This document shows, piece by piece, positions 9,216 through 18,406 of a stretch of DNA of 64,000 bases; the stretch's first letter is position 1, and every line of letters begins with the position of its first letter. The notes under the pieces are model-generated. The model searched no databases. It was not told the origin of the DNA and saw only the letters and a list, made by a program, of their open reading frames with translations. This stretch comes from Paenibacillus sp. FSL K6-1330. Lineage in GTDB: Bacteria; Bacillota; Bacilli; Paenibacillales; Paenibacillaceae. The position numbers and the translations under genes were made by a program. The stretch covers positions 2,121,501 to 2,185,500 of the forward strand of contig NZ_CP150269.1 of the NCBI RefSeq assembly GCF_037976825.1, written 5' to 3'.

Positions 9216-10929
9216 TTTGAAAGGAATCGCGGCTTCCGCAGGCATCGCGATTGCACGTGCATTTACGCTGGAGCATCCCGATTACTCTGTTACGGAAAAG
9301 CAAGTGGCAGACACAGATGCCGAGCTTTCGAAGCTGGATGCGGCGCTGGCTCAGTCCCAGGCTGAGCTGGAAGCGATCAAAGCCCGTACGCTTCAGGAAC
9401 TCGGGGAGAAGAAGGCTGAGATTTTCGAATCTCACCTTCTCATCCTGAATGATCCGGAATTGATTGAACCGGTCAAAGCGAAAATCGCTTCCGATTCGGT
9501 TAACGCGGAATACGCCTTAAATGAAACGGCAACCCAATTCATTCAAATGTTCGAGAACATGAAGAGTGCCTACTTGCAGGAGCGGGCAGCGGATATGCGC
9601 GACGTAACCAAACGTATTCTTAAGCATCTGCTCGGCCTGAATTATGTCAGTCCATCCGAAATCAGCGAAGAAGTGATCGTGGTTGCAGAGGACTTGACCC
9701 CGTCGGATACAGCGCAGTTGAACCGCAACTACGTTAAAGGATTTACGACGAATATTGGCGGGCGTACCTCGCATTCTGCCATCATGGCCCGTTCGCTTGA
9801 AATTCCGGCTGTCGTCGGAACGAAAAACGTGCTCTCTTCGGTCCAAAACGGGAATTTGATCATCGTTGACGGACTGGAAGGGGATGTCATCATTAATCCT
9901 ACTGAAGCTATTGTAGCCCAATACCGTGCGAAGCAGGATGCCTACGCCAAACAGGTCGAGGAATGGAAGAAACTCCGCTCCGAACCGACGGTATCCAAGG
10001 ACGGGATCCATGTGGAACTGGCCGCCAATATCGGGACACCAAACGATGTAACTGGCGTGTTGGAGAATGGCGGGGAAGCGGTAGGATTGTATCGTACGGA
10101 ATTCTTGTACATGGGCAGAGATAAACTTCCTTCCGAAGAGATCCAGTATGTCGCTTATAAATCGGTACTGGAGAAAATGGAAGGCAAGCCGGTTGTTGTC
10201 CGCACGCTTGATATCGGCGGGGACAAAGAGCTGCCTTATCTGGATCTTCCTAAGGAAATGAATCCGTTCCTGGGATTCCGGGCCATTAGGCTGTGCCTGG
10301 ACCGTCAGGATATTTTCAGAACACAGCTTCGGGCACTGCTCCGCGCAAGCGTCCATGGCAATCTGCGAATCATGTTTCCCATGATCGCGACACTCGGTGA
10401 ATTCCGCGAAGCCAAAGCGCTTTTGGAGGAAGAGAAATCCAAGCTTGTAAGCGAAGGCATTCCGGTATCCGAGGAGATCCAACTCGGGATCATGGTGGAG
10501 ATTCCATCCACTGCGGTGCTTGCAGATCAGTTTGCGAAAGAGGTTGATTTCTTCAGTATCGGAACGAATGATCTTATCCAGTATACGATGGCCGCTGACC
10601 GCATGAATGAACGGGTTTCTTATTTGTATCAACCCTATAATCCGGCGATTTTGCGACTGGTTAAAATGGTTATCGATGCCGCTCATCGCGAAGGCCGCTG
10701 GGTTGGTATGTGCGGTGAAATGGCCGGTGACGCCACGGCGATTCCGATTCTCCTCGGTTTGGGGCTGGATGAGTTTAGCATGAGTGCTACATCCATTCTT
10801 CCGGCGCGCAGCCAGATCGGGAAGCTGTCCCGCAGTGATATGCAGGCACTCGCTGCCAAAGCAATTGAAATGGGTACCGCAGAGGAAGTAGTGGCTCTGG
10901 TGGAATCCATAGAAGTAGCAGGCGAGTAA
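9208..10929 (+). CDS. ptsI: PEP-protein phosphotransferase, PTS enzyme I
   Basis: Enzyme I takes phosphate from PEP and passes it to HPr. 573 residues, standard length. The N-terminal HPr-binding/phosphohistidine domain carries the active site [20 protein letters not shown] with His189. The C-terminal PEP-binding barrel shows [14 protein letters not shown] [22 protein letters not shown] and the catalytic [12 protein letters not shown] 9208 lies inside ptsH. Last gene of ptsGHI; a terminator follows about 100 bases on. Confidence 0.96.
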   Translation: MNNLKGIAASAGIAIARAFTLEHPDYSVTEKQVADTDAELSKLDAALAQSQAELEAIKARTLQELGEKKAEIFESHLLILNDPELIEPVKAKIASDSVNAEYALNETATQFIQMFENMKSAYLQERAADMRDVTKRILKHLLGLNYVSPSEISEEVIVVAEDLTPSDTAQLNRNYVKGFTTNIGGRTSHSAIMARSLEIPAVVGTKNVLSSVQNGNLIIVDGLEGDVIINPTEAIVAQYRAKQDAYAKQVEEWKKLRSEPTVSKDGIHVELAANIGTPNDVTGVLENGGEAVGLYRTEFLYMGRDKLPSEEIQYVAYKSVLEKMEGKPVVVRTLDIGGDKELPYLDLPKEMNPFLGFRAIRLCLDRQDIFRTQLRALLRASVHGNLRIMFPMIATLGEFREAKALLEEEKSKLVSEGIPVSEEIQLGIMVEIPSTAVLADQFAKEVDFFSIGTNDLIQYTMAADRMNERVSYLYQPYNPAILRLVKMVIDAAHREGRWVGMCGEMAGDATAIPILLGLGLDEFSMSATSILPARSQIGKLSRSDMQALAAKAIEMGTAEEVVALVESIEVAGE

Positions 10930-11023
10930 GGGGAAGAAGCCCCGAACGGTCTTAGGAATTGATGAAGCACTTCGTTTGTTTTGAGGACTCTACTAATCTT
11001 TTTCCACGAAAACCATACATTGA

Positions 11024-11055
11024 CAACATCTGTCCATTTGGGCAGATGTTTTTTT
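11024..11055 (+). terminator. Rho-independent terminator after ptsI
   Basis: ACATCTGTCC (11026-11035) pairs with GGGCAGATGT (11040-11049) with one G-U pair, followed by seven T. The rest of the gap to the pullulanase (11056-11258) holds no gene and no convincing promoter. Confidence 0.8.
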
Positions 11056-11258
11056 GTCAAAAGAAAGACACCCGGCATATTTGCTAGTATAATAGCCTAA
11101 ATATATAGTTAATTGGCATCAAACCCAAACCAAATCAGGGCTTTTGGCATATCATGGTATATGAAAGCGTTCTACATTCATGTGCTAGAGGTCTGTCTTA
11201 TGATTCAGGCGCCCATACTAGGAAGTAAATCTACTTATAAGTGACGGTGATGATGACT

Positions 11259-13619
11259 ATGGACATGATCAAGAGCTGCACTAGTGTTAAGCTGGGGGCA
11301 ACCTACCGAAGAGAGGGAACGGCCTTTCAGGTATGGGCTCCGGAAGCGGTTCATGTGAGACTGGCTTTGTATGAAAGTCCGGGAGAGTATAACGAGCAAG
11401 GTCTCGTAACGGATCACGAGGGCGGTATTTTATATTCAATGGAACATAGTGGCGACGGTATATGGTCGACTGTCGTAAACAGGGATCTTCATGGAACGTA
11501 TTATATGTACCAAATCGAGTCAGTGGACGGTGACGTGTGTTATGCCGTTGACCCCTATGCAACAGCGGTGTCCGCCAACGGCTGCCGCGGGGCGGTTGTT
11601 GATCTGGCGAAGAGCAATCCGCCGGGGTGGGAGCAGGATGTTAGACCCGAGCTGCTGAAGCCTACGGATGCGGTGCTCTATGAGCTTCATGTACGCGACT
11701 TCTCGATTCATACCGATTCGGGAATGAAATATAGAGGAAAATATAAGGCATTCACGGAGGGTGGCCTGCGGGATTCCGAAGGGAATACCATTGGCCTGGA
11801 TCATCTTGAAGAATTGGGTGTAACCCATGTGCATCTGCTGCCGGTATTTGATTTTCGAACGGTCAATGAGCTGGACGGTTATGAAACCGGCTGCTTGAAC
11901 CGCGAGTATAACTGGGGGTATGATCCGCAAAATTACAACGTTCCTGAAGGTTCATATGCGACAGACCCTATGGATCCAATTGTGCGCATCCGGGAGCTGA
12001 AGGAAATGATTCTGGCTCTGCATGCGAGGGGAATCCGTGTCATCATGGATGTGGTTTACAACCATACGTATACGGTGGATGACGGTCCGTTTGAACGATT
12101 AGCGCCGGGGTATTTCTATCGAAAGGATGGATATGGAAATTTATCGAACGGTTCAGGCGTAGGCAATGAGCTGGCTACGGAGAAGCCGATGGTACGCAAA
12201 TACATTAAGGATTCCTTAAGGTACTGGGCCGAGGAGTATCACATCGATGGATTTCGGTTTGATTTGATGGCTTTGATTGATACAACAACGATGAAAGAGC
12301 TTGTAAGTGAGCTGCGTCGTGAGGTGGATTACTCTCTTCTGTTTTATGGTGAACCCTGGACAGGAGGCTTAAGCCCGTTAACGGAACAGACCGTCAAAGG
12401 AAGCCAGAAGGGTCAAGGCTTTGCTGTATTCAATGATCATTTCCGGCATGCCATTAAGGGTGACAATGACGGTCGCGGCCCTGGGTTTGCTACGGGCGAA
12501 CCATGGTACGAGGGTGCGGTCGTTGAAGGGATGATGGGCTCGATCCATGATTTTGCGCTGCATCCGGATGAGACGGTCAATTACGTCACCGTGCACGATA
12601 ATTTGAATCTGTGGGACAAAATTTTGGTGGCACACGGGATGGAAGAGCAGGCAGGGCTGCTCCATCTGATGGACGGGAAGCTGGTTAACGGCGGCGATGT
12701 ATGGCAGGCAACCGCTGCATCTAAGCCTTATGTCGATATTCCTGATGAAGATGTGATGTCGGCAGTGCCTGTGCGCCGCAGCTTGCTGGCTAACGGCATT
12801 GTACTGCTCTCTCAGGGGATTCCGCTGCTGCATGCCGGCGATGAGCTGCTTCGCACGAAATTTGGCGATCATAATAGCTACCGCAGCGGGGATGCCGTTA
12901 ATGCCATCCGCTGGTCAAACAAGAAAAGATTCAGACCTGTGTTTGACTACTACAAAGGCCTTATTGCCCTGCGCAAAGCCCATCCAGCATTTCGAATGGC
13001 AGCAAGAGAAGAGATTGAGGAACATATGGAAGTGCTGCGCAGCAGCGATCGGATTATTGCCTACCGGTTAACGCATCATGCTGCACAAGATAGCTGGGGA
13101 CAGATCGTTGTGATCGTGAACGGGAATGAGCATGAAATGACGGTTGATCTGCCGCCTACGCCTTACCGCTGGAACATCGTGGTGAATGATCGCCAGGCAG
13201 GTACGGATACGATCGAGACGTTGGACCAAGGAGCTATAGCCGTCCCAGGGCTGTCGCTGATGGTGTTGTACGAGGATCAGGCCCAGAAGAAGCAAGGGCT
13301 GACTACCGTTGAGATCGAATATGAGAGACGTGATCAAGCTTATGATGGCTGGAACGTATGGGTGTGGGGAACGGGCGTGCAGGATGGCAGCGTGCCATTC
13401 TCAAAGGCGGACAGCGGCAAAGCTCGAGCGGTCTTCTACGCAGCCTCCGGAACCAAGCGGGTCGGCTGTATCGTCAGGTTGAATGATTGGGAGGATCGGG
13501 AAGGCGAGAACGACTGGTTTATCGATATTCCGCCGGATGAAGCAAAGGTACGGATTTCGCTGCGAAGTCACAAAGACGAAGGCTCTGGGGGCCAAGAGCA
13601 GCAGGATATGGCGAGTTGA
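11259..13619 (+). CDS. pulA: type I pullulanase with C-terminal CBM41-like domain
   Basis: Hydrolyses alpha-1,6 branches of pullulan, glycogen or limit dextrins. About 786 residues and no signal peptide, so probably intracellular. N-terminal CBM48-like domain (about 8-110, TAFQVWAPEAVHVRLALY), then the GH13_14 barrel with the pullulanase hallmark YNWGYDPQNYN, DVVYNHT, GFRFDLMAL (nucleophile Asp335), YGEPW (acid/base Glu365) and VTVHDNLN (Asp447). A beta-sandwich follows, and the last ~100 residues (YDGWNVWVWGTG, later NDWFIDIP) look like a starch-binding CBM41/PUD module, usually found at the N-terminus. GGTGAT at 11246-11251 favours ATG 11259; upstream GTG 11241 and ATG 11250/11253 are alternatives. 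Confidence 0.9.
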   Translation: MDMIKSCTSVKLGATYRREGTAFQVWAPEAVHVRLALYESPGEYNEQGLVTDHEGGILYSMEHSGDGIWSTVVNRDLHGTYYMYQIESVDGDVCYAVDPYATAVSANGCRGAVVDLAKSNPPGWEQDVRPELLKPTDAVLYELHVRDFSIHTDSGMKYRGKYKAFTEGGLRDSEGNTIGLDHLEELGVTHVHLLPVFDFRTVNELDGYETGCLNREYNWGYDPQNYNVPEGSYATDPMDPIVRIRELKEMILALHARGIRVIMDVVYNHTYTVDDGPFERLAPGYFYRKDGYGNLSNGSGVGNELATEKPMVRKYIKDSLRYWAEEYHIDGFRFDLMALIDTTTMKELVSELRREVDYSLLFYGEPWTGGLSPLTEQTVKGSQKGQGFAVFNDHFRHAIKGDNDGRGPGFATGEPWYEGAVVEGMMGSIHDFALHPDETVNYVTVHDNLNLWDKILVAHGMEEQAGLLHLMDGKLVNGGDVWQATAASKPYVDIPDEDVMSAVPVRRSLLANGIVLLSQGIPLLHAGDELLRTKFGDHNSYRSGDAVNAIRWSNKKRFRPVFDYYKGLIALRKAHPAFRMAAREEIEEHMEVLRSSDRIIAYRLTHHAAQDSWGQIVVIVNGNEHEMTVDLPPTPYRWNIVVNDRQAGTDTIETLDQGAIAVPGLSLMVLYEDQAQKKQGLTTVEIEYERRDQAYDGWNVWVWGTGVQDGSVPFSKADSGKARAVFYAASGTKRVGCIVRLNDWEDREGENDWFIDIPPDEAKVRISLRSHKDEGSGGQEQQDMAS

Positions 13620-13641
13620 GGATTGTATCGTAAAAAAATAA

Positions 13642-13674
13642 GGAGCCCTCCTTTTGTACTGAAAGGGGGGCTCC
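13642..13674 (+). terminator. hairpin after the pullulanase gene
   Basis: GGAGCCCTCCTTT and AAAGGGGGGCTCC form a 13-base stem with G-U pairs around a 7-base loop. The T-tract on the plus side is weak (CATTATTTA), while the reverse strand has a run of T, so it may work better in reverse or only stabilise the mRNA. Confidence 0.5.
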
Positions 13675-13813
13675 CATTATTTATATTTCAAAAGGGGTAC
13701 CATTCATTACCCATTGGATTGAAATTTAAAACATCTGCATCTCATGATTAGTTAGCAGGGAAATAGGGTAATAATGAGATAGACTTTGTTTTCGATAAAG
13801 GAGGATGTCACTC

Positions 13814-14443
13814 ATGTCAAAAGGAAACACAGTTCAACTCCAGGCAGATGTTCGTAACGAATTTACACGGGCTTCTCGCCGCGTGCTTCGCGAGAATGGC
13901 GGAATCCCCGGCGTCGTATACGGCGGGGGCGAGGAAAGCATCCCGGTTGCTGTTAATTTCAAGGATACGGCCAAGCTGTTTCACACCGGACGTTCGGAGG
14001 TATTCCAGCTTGATATTCCAGGCTCCGGTAAAATTCCGGTTTTGATTAAGGACATTCAAAAGAGACGCGGCACTGTATCCCATGTGGACTTTCTGCGGAT
14101 CTCCATGAATAAGCCGGTTCGTGTCAGCATTCCGGTGGATTATCATGGTACTGCTGTCGGAACGAAATCTGGCGGTATTCTGCAAACCCAGGTTACCGAA
14201 ATCGAAGTAGAGGGCTTGCCAGGCGAACTGCCTTCTACCCTTGAAGCAGACGTATCCGCTCTGGAGATAGGCGACAAGCTTACGGTTGCAGATATTAAAG
14301 TACCGGAGGGTATTACATTACATGCTTCGGATGAGGAGGTTCTCGCAACCGTTATCGTGCCTCGTGCCGTTGAGGCTGCAGAGACAGAGGATGAAGCGGA
14401 CGCTAAGGAAGCGAATGCGGGAGAGACAGCCGAAGAATCATAA
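13814..14443 (+). CDS. rplY: 50S ribosomal protein L25 / general stress protein Ctc
   Basis: A 209-residue L25/Ctc of the long TL5 type that binds 5S rRNA. N-terminal L25 domain (about 5-95; IPGVVYGGG, PVLIKDIQKR) and C-terminal TL5 beta domain (about 100-185; VEGLPGELPSTLEADVS), ending in an acidic, Ala/Glu-rich tail. AAAGGAGG at 13797-13804 suits ATG 13814; ATG 13805 touches the ribosome binding site. In B. subtilis ctc is under sigma-B, but no clear sigma-B promoter is visible here. A very strong terminator follows. Confidence 0.93.
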   Translation: MSKGNTVQLQADVRNEFTRASRRVLRENGGIPGVVYGGGEESIPVAVNFKDTAKLFHTGRSEVFQLDIPGSGKIPVLIKDIQKRRGTVSHVDFLRISMNKPVRVSIPVDYHGTAVGTKSGGILQTQVTEIEVEGLPGELPSTLEADVSALEIGDKLTVADIKVPEGITLHASDEEVLATVIVPRAVEAAETEDEADAKEANAGETAEES

Positions 14444-14454
14444 TATGCACATGT

Positions 14455-14501
14455 AAAAAGGCGTTTGCTTTGCTGGTATTCAGCAAAGCAAACGCCTTTT
14501 T
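14455..14501. terminator. bidirectional terminator between rplY and the binding lipoprotein
   Basis: Perfect 21-base arms: AAAAAGGCGTTTGCTTTGCT plus G (14455-14475) and its complement (14481-14501) around GTATT. A on one side and T on the other let it serve both converging genes. Confidence 0.92.
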
Positions 14502-14527
14502 GTCGGGAATTTTGAATGTGGAAAATT

Positions 14528-15412
14528 CTATTTAACCTTTCGATCATGGATGCCTTTATAACTCATCGGGGCGTCTCCAAAGTATTTGTTCCAAATGGTC
14601 AAATACGTTCCGTCCTGCTGCATGGTAGCCAGTGCGTTATCAACGGCAGCGACGAGATCTGGGTTCCCTTTTACAAAGGCGGCGGAAATCTCGAACACCT
14701 GATCGGCGGATTCAGCGGCAGCAACCGGTAGATCAGGGAACTGCTGCTTCAGGTTGGTCACGGATAACTGGTCCGAAATGACCGCATCCAGCTCTCCATT
14801 TGCGAGCTTGTGGGCTGCGTCTGATATATATTTGATCGGGACGATGTTCGCTCCATGCTTCTTGGCCATATCCTTATAGATTCCGGTGGGGTTCAGGCCG
14901 ACACGCTTACCCTTGATATCCGAGAAGGTACGGATCTGATCTTCGCCCGAGGAACGCACAAGCAGAACCGGAGTAGAGGATAGATAAGCGACGGAAAAAT
15001 CATAAAGTGCCCGCCGGTCCGGCCGGTCTTCAATCTGGTTGAAGACGGCATCGTATTTGCCTTCCGTCAGCCCTGGCAGCAAATTCTCCCACTCGGTTTC
15101 AACGAATTCTGCTCTTAGCTCCATATGACGGGCAACCTCTTCAGCGATTTCCACATCGAAACCCGTAAGTCTTCCGCCCGTTCCATGGTAACTGAAGGGG
15201 GGATAATCCCGTTCCGTTGCAATTCGCAGGGTTCCGCGTTCCACAGCATTCCGAAGCAGGAAGCCGGTGTTCACCCGGTAAGGGTTTACGCCCATATTGG
15301 GGGTTGGCACCCGGTCATTGCTGTTAGGGGTGCAGCCGGTAAGGACTATTGAACCGATCAGTGTGAATAAACAGGCAAGACTGATCCAACGTATCGATTT
15401 TGTTCCGCGCAT
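14528..15412 (-). CDS. extracellular amino-acid-type solute-binding lipoprotein (SBP_bac_3)
   Basis: A 294-residue lipoprotein: signal peptide with Lys/Arg start, hydrophobic core, and lipobox LTGC with Cys27 from this start. The mature part has the family-3 binding protein pattern LRIATERDYPPFSY, GFDVEIAEEVARHM and GKYDAVFNQIEDRPDRRALYDFS, known for polar amino acids and related ligands. No permease or ATPase gene is adjacent, so it is an orphan or works with a distant transporter. The frame opens further upstream at GTG 15442; ATG 15412 gives a normal-length lipoprotein signal. The start remains uncertain. Confidence 0.85.
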   Translation of the reverse strand: MRGTKSIRWISLACLFTLIGSIVLTGCTPNSNDRVPTPNMGVNPYRVNTGFLLRNAVERGTLRIATERDYPPFSYHGTGGRLTGFDVEIAEEVARHMELRAEFVETEWENLLPGLTEGKYDAVFNQIEDRPDRRALYDFSVAYLSSTPVLLVRSSGEDQIRTFSDIKGKRVGLNPTGIYKDMAKKHGANIVPIKYISDAAHKLANGELDAVISDQLSVTNLKQQFPDLPVAAAESADQVFEISAAFVKGNPDLVAAVDNALATMQQDGTYLTIWNKYFGDAPMSYKGIHDRKVK

Positions 15413-15563
15413 GACTCCAAAAACCATCCTTTCTTTATTCACGGTCCTTCGAGGCCCATTTCGTAAAGTTAGGATGTCCCAAAGGATGGTTCGTATATTC
15501 GTGAAATGTCGGTACCCGGCAAGAACTTAGGGTCTCTAATCAGATGAAAGAGGAAAATGGACG

Positions 15564-15618
15564 AAAAAGAGGCTGTGCTTCCTCTGCCTGCAGCAGCAGT
15601 GGAAAAGCACAGCCTCTT
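15564..15618 (-). terminator. Rho-independent terminator after kduD
   Basis: AAGAGGCTGTGCTT (15567-15580) pairs perfectly with AAGCACAGCCTCTT (15605-15618) around a 24-base loop. Read on the minus strand, the hairpin is followed by TTTT, fitting the end of the kduI-deoR-kduD unit. Confidence 0.75.
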
Positions 15619-15676
15619 ATCGCTAGATTGGGATGAAACTTAGGTTGACATGCTTTTGATACAGCGCTTATGACCC

Positions 15677-16429
15677 TTAACGGGCCATCCATCCGCCATC
15701 AACACAAAGTACATGTCCGTTCATATAATCCGAAGCGGCGGAAGCGAGGAATACGGCAGGTCCGCCAATATCCTCGGGTTTACCCCAGCGTCCGGCAGGA
15801 ATACGATCCGTAATGGAAGTGCGTCGTTCCTCATCCTGACGGATAGCTGCCGTATTATCGGTTTCGATATAACCGGGAGCAATTCCGTTCACCTGGATGC
15901 CACTGGCTGCCCATTCATTAGCCAATGCTTTCGTAAGACCGGCAACACCATGCTTGCTTGCCGTATATCCGGGCACGTTGATTCCGCCTTGGTAGGACAG
16001 CATCGAGCAGATATTAATGATTTTGCCGCTGCCGCGTTCAATCATATGTCTTCCGGCCAGTTGGGACAGTAAGAATACAGTATTCAGATTCAAATCAATC
16101 ACGTCAAGCCAATCCTGTGTAGCATGATCCTTGGCCGGTGTCCGGCGGATAATGCCGGCATTGTTCACGAGAATGTCCACGTGCCCTGTTAGCTCCAGCG
16201 CTTGGTCAAAAGTCTGCTGGAGTTTGCTCTGGTCGCTTAGATCGACCTGAATTTCGGAAGCTTTTCTGCCGAGTGAAGTGATGGCATCTATCGTTTCGGC
16301 GCTTGTATTCATGGACACGGCAACGATATCCGCGCCGGCTTCGGCTAGAGCTATCGCGATGCCTTGTCCCAATCCTCTGGCGGAACCAGTGACGATTGCA
16401 GTTTTGCCTGATAAATCAAACCTGTTCAT
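15677..16429 (-). CDS. kduD: 2-dehydro-3-deoxy-D-gluconate 5-dehydrogenase
   Basis: A classical short-chain dehydrogenase of about 250 residues that reduces 2,5-diketo-3-deoxygluconate to 2-keto-3-deoxygluconate in pectin/uronate breakdown. Seen: TGSARGLGQG (NAD-binding Gly motif near residue 15), NNAG, the Ser near ICSMLSYQGG and catalytic YTASK. KduI, the preceding enzyme of the pathway, is encoded two genes upstream, which fixes the substrate better than the SDR fold alone. ATG 16429 (MNRFDLSGKT) is chosen over GTG 16450 because the SDR fold begins here and GAGAGGGGA lies upstream. KdgK and KdgA are not in the window. Confidence 0.9.
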   Translation of the reverse strand: MNRFDLSGKTAIVTGSARGLGQGIAIALAEAGADIVAVSMNTSAETIDAITSLGRKASEIQVDLSDQSKLQQTFDQALELTGHVDILVNNAGIIRRTPAKDHATQDWLDVIDLNLNTVFLLSQLAGRHMIERGSGKIINICSMLSYQGGINVPGYTASKHGVAGLTKALANEWAASGIQVNGIAPGYIETDNTAAIRQDEERRTSITDRIPAGRWGKPEDIGGPAVFLASAASDYMNGHVLCVDGGWMAR

Positions 16430-16506
16430 GCTCCGTAAATCCCCTCTCACTTGCTCTCTATTAGAATCGTATGAAGCTAGCCCGGTCGTTAAGTTTTATG
16501 CAGCGG

Positions 16507-17256
16507 TTACAGCATAGTAACGCCGGCACCATCATATTGTTTGATCGTCTCGGGAGACAGTCCCGCATCGGTAATGATGCCGCTGATCTCCTGCAGGGAT
16601 GAAAAAGTCCTTAATGCCGTTTGCCCGAATTTATGATGGTCAACAACGGCATAAACCTCCAGCGAGGTTTCGATTAATGCCCGTTTGAAAGGGATCAAGT
16701 CCCCGGTATATATGGACAATCCATGATCAAGATGGACGCCCGTCGCGGATATGAAGGCCTTTTGAATGTTCAGCTGGGTTACATACGATACGCCTTCGGG
16801 GCCTGCTAGCATATTCCGGACCCGGTAGCCCCCCGGTACGACCAAACGGATATGATTCTTCGTCGCCAGTTCGCTGATGATATAGACATCGTTCGTAATG
16901 ACCGTTAAGGGCACGTCTTCTAGCCTGCGGGCGATCTCCAGCGTGGTGCTGCCTCCGTCCAGGGCAATGATGTCGTCGGTATTGATATGCTTCAGTGCTT
17001 TCAGCGCGATTTCGGTCTTTTCATTCGGGTGCTTGGCAAGTGGTTCTTTGGACGGCAGGATGCCGAATTGATCGCTGTGCGCAAGCACAGCCCCGCCATG
17101 CACACGAACGATTAGACCCTGTTCCTCCAGTTTGGTCAGATCCTCGCGAATCGTTTTTCCGGTCACCTGAAGCTGCTGGCTAAGATCGGCGACAGTCACT
17201 TCTTTATGGGTTAGAAGGTACTCCATTATTTTTTCATAGCGTCGTAACGGGTTCAT
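16507..17256 (-). CDS. DeoR-family transcriptional regulator
   Basis: 249 residues. N-terminal winged helix (about 4-58; EKIMEYLLTHKEVTVADLSQQL, then VTGKTIREDLTKLEEQGLIVRVHGGA) and a C-terminal sugar-phosphate sensor domain of the DeoRC type (ALDGGSTTLEIARRL, VITNDVYI). Located between kduI and kduD on the same strand, so it probably controls this ketouronate cluster, where enterobacteria use the IclR-type KdgR. The GTTCA repeats upstream of kduI are candidate operators. The ligand is presumably a phosphorylated pathway intermediate (inference). Confidence 0.88.
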   Translation of the reverse strand: MNPLRRYEKIMEYLLTHKEVTVADLSQQLQVTGKTIREDLTKLEEQGLIVRVHGGAVLAHSDQFGILPSKEPLAKHPNEKTEIALKALKHINTDDIIALDGGSTTLEIARRLEDVPLTVITNDVYIISELATKNHIRLVVPGGYRVRNMLAGPEGVSYVTQLNIQKAFISATGVHLDHGLSIYTGDLIPFKRALIETSLEVYAVVDHHKFGQTALRTFSSLQEISGIITDAGLSPETIKQYDGAGVTML

Positions 17257-17296
17257 ATGAATCTCAACTCTTCCGTGGGTTAATGGATAATCCCCT

Positions 17297-18136
17297 CTAT
17301 TTTAAATCTTTTATGGACACTGGGTCCATATCATCATAACGTTTATTATCTCCGGCCATACCCCAGATGAAGGTATAGTTGCTTGTGCCTACGCCGCTGT
17401 GGATCGACCAGCTTGGCGAAATCACGGCCTGTTCATTGCGCATAACGATGTGCCGCGTTTCATTAGGTTCCCCCATCAGATGGATGACCACCGCTTCTTC
17501 CGGTAAATCAAAATAGAGATAAGCCTCCATGCGTCTTGGATGGGTATGGGCAGGCATCGTGTTCCACATGTTTCCTTCTTTCAGCAGGGTCATACCCATA
17601 ACAAGCTGGGCGCTCTCAATGCCTTTTTGATGGATGAAACGATAGATCACACGATCATTGGAATTTTTGATATCGCCCAAAGCGCTGGAATCAGCTTCCT
17701 CCAAAGTGGCTTTGGCTGTCGGGAATGTTTGGTGCGCCGGAGCAGAATTTAAATAGAATTTAGCCGGTTTGGCTGGATCCGTGCTTTTAAAAATAACCTC
17801 TTCCGCGCCCATGCCAACGTACAAGCATTCTTTGTTGTTCAACTCATGCTCCGTACCGTCAACCAGTACGGTACCATGTCCGCCAATATTGATAATGCCA
17901 AGCTCGCGGCGCTCCAGGAAAGAGGAAACACCCAGCTCTTTAAGGTCCGTTTCCAATTTGACCTGCTCTCTAACGGGAGCGGCGCCACCGATGATCATAC
18001 GATCTTCGTGCGTCAGGACAAGCTCCAGCTTGTCAGGTGTAAACAGGACCGGGATATGGAATTCCTTGCGGAGTCTTTCTGTGTCAAATTGTTTCACTTC
18101 GTTCGGGTGTGAGGCATAACGTCTTTCCATGTTCAT
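17297..18136 (-). CDS. kduI: 5-dehydro-4-deoxy-D-glucuronate isomerase
   Basis: A 279-residue cupin enzyme that isomerises 5-keto-4-deoxyuronate, the product of unsaturated oligogalacturonide or glycosaminoglycan breakdown. Family features: DTERLRKEFHIP near the start, HEDRMIIGGAAPV, and the metal-binding segment NTMPAHTHPRRMEAYLYFDL. First gene of the minus-strand kduI-deoR-kduD unit. GAGGAG lies 4 bases before ATG 18136 and 10 bases before ATG 18130, so either may be used. Confidence 0.93.
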   Translation of the reverse strand: MNMERRYASHPNEVKQFDTERLRKEFHIPVLFTPDKLELVLTHEDRMIIGGAAPVREQVKLETDLKELGVSSFLERRELGIINIGGHGTVLVDGTEHELNNKECLYVGMGAEEVIFKSTDPAKPAKFYLNSAPAHQTFPTAKATLEEADSSALGDIKNSNDRVIYRFIHQKGIESAQLVMGMTLLKEGNMWNTMPAHTHPRRMEAYLYFDLPEEAVVIHLMGEPNETRHIVMRNEQAVISPSWSIHSGVGTSNYTFIWGMAGDNKRYDDMDPVSIKDLK

Positions 18137-18172
18137 TCATCTCCTCAAGATTGTATTTTAATGAAATTTATA

Positions 18173-18378
18173 ATGTTCATATATGTACAAATTACTCCAT
18201 TTACGTTCATATTACAAGAGCTAAATATAAAATGAACAAAAATCATACCTGGTGAACAATGAGCTGAGTTCATTCATATCTGACTGAACTTGGAGCAGAA
18301 AGGGAAGAATTAGCATCAGATGAGGAATGTGCAGGCCGCCCTGAAATGACCCTCCAGCGAGGTAGCTATGAAGTGAAC
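18173..18378. promoter_or_regulatory. cluster of GTTCA/TGAAC elements between kduI and the phosphodiesterase gene
   Basis: In the divergent intergenic region GTTCAT occurs at 18175-18180, 18205-18210 and 18268-18273, ATGAAC at 18232-18237, and TGAAC at 18253-18257, 18285-18289 and 18374-18378. By chance fewer than one copy is expected. The placement suits operators for the DeoR-type regulator encoded downstream of kduI. The link to that regulator is inference. Confidence 0.5.
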
Positions 18379-18406
18379 ATGGTACGACTAGGAGATTGAT
18401 AGCCCA

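Noticed and set aside
9517..10686. 389-residue minus-strand open frame inside ptsI
   Set aside because: Antisense shadow of a well-conserved gene, no motif or RBS.
11162..11175. cre-like TGAAAGCGTTCTAC before the pullulanase
   Set aside because: The left half fits, but the right half differs at three key positions.
13744..13800. Possible sigma-B promoter before rplY/ctc
   Set aside because: A GGGTAA is present but no GTTTAA-like -35 at 12-14 bases.
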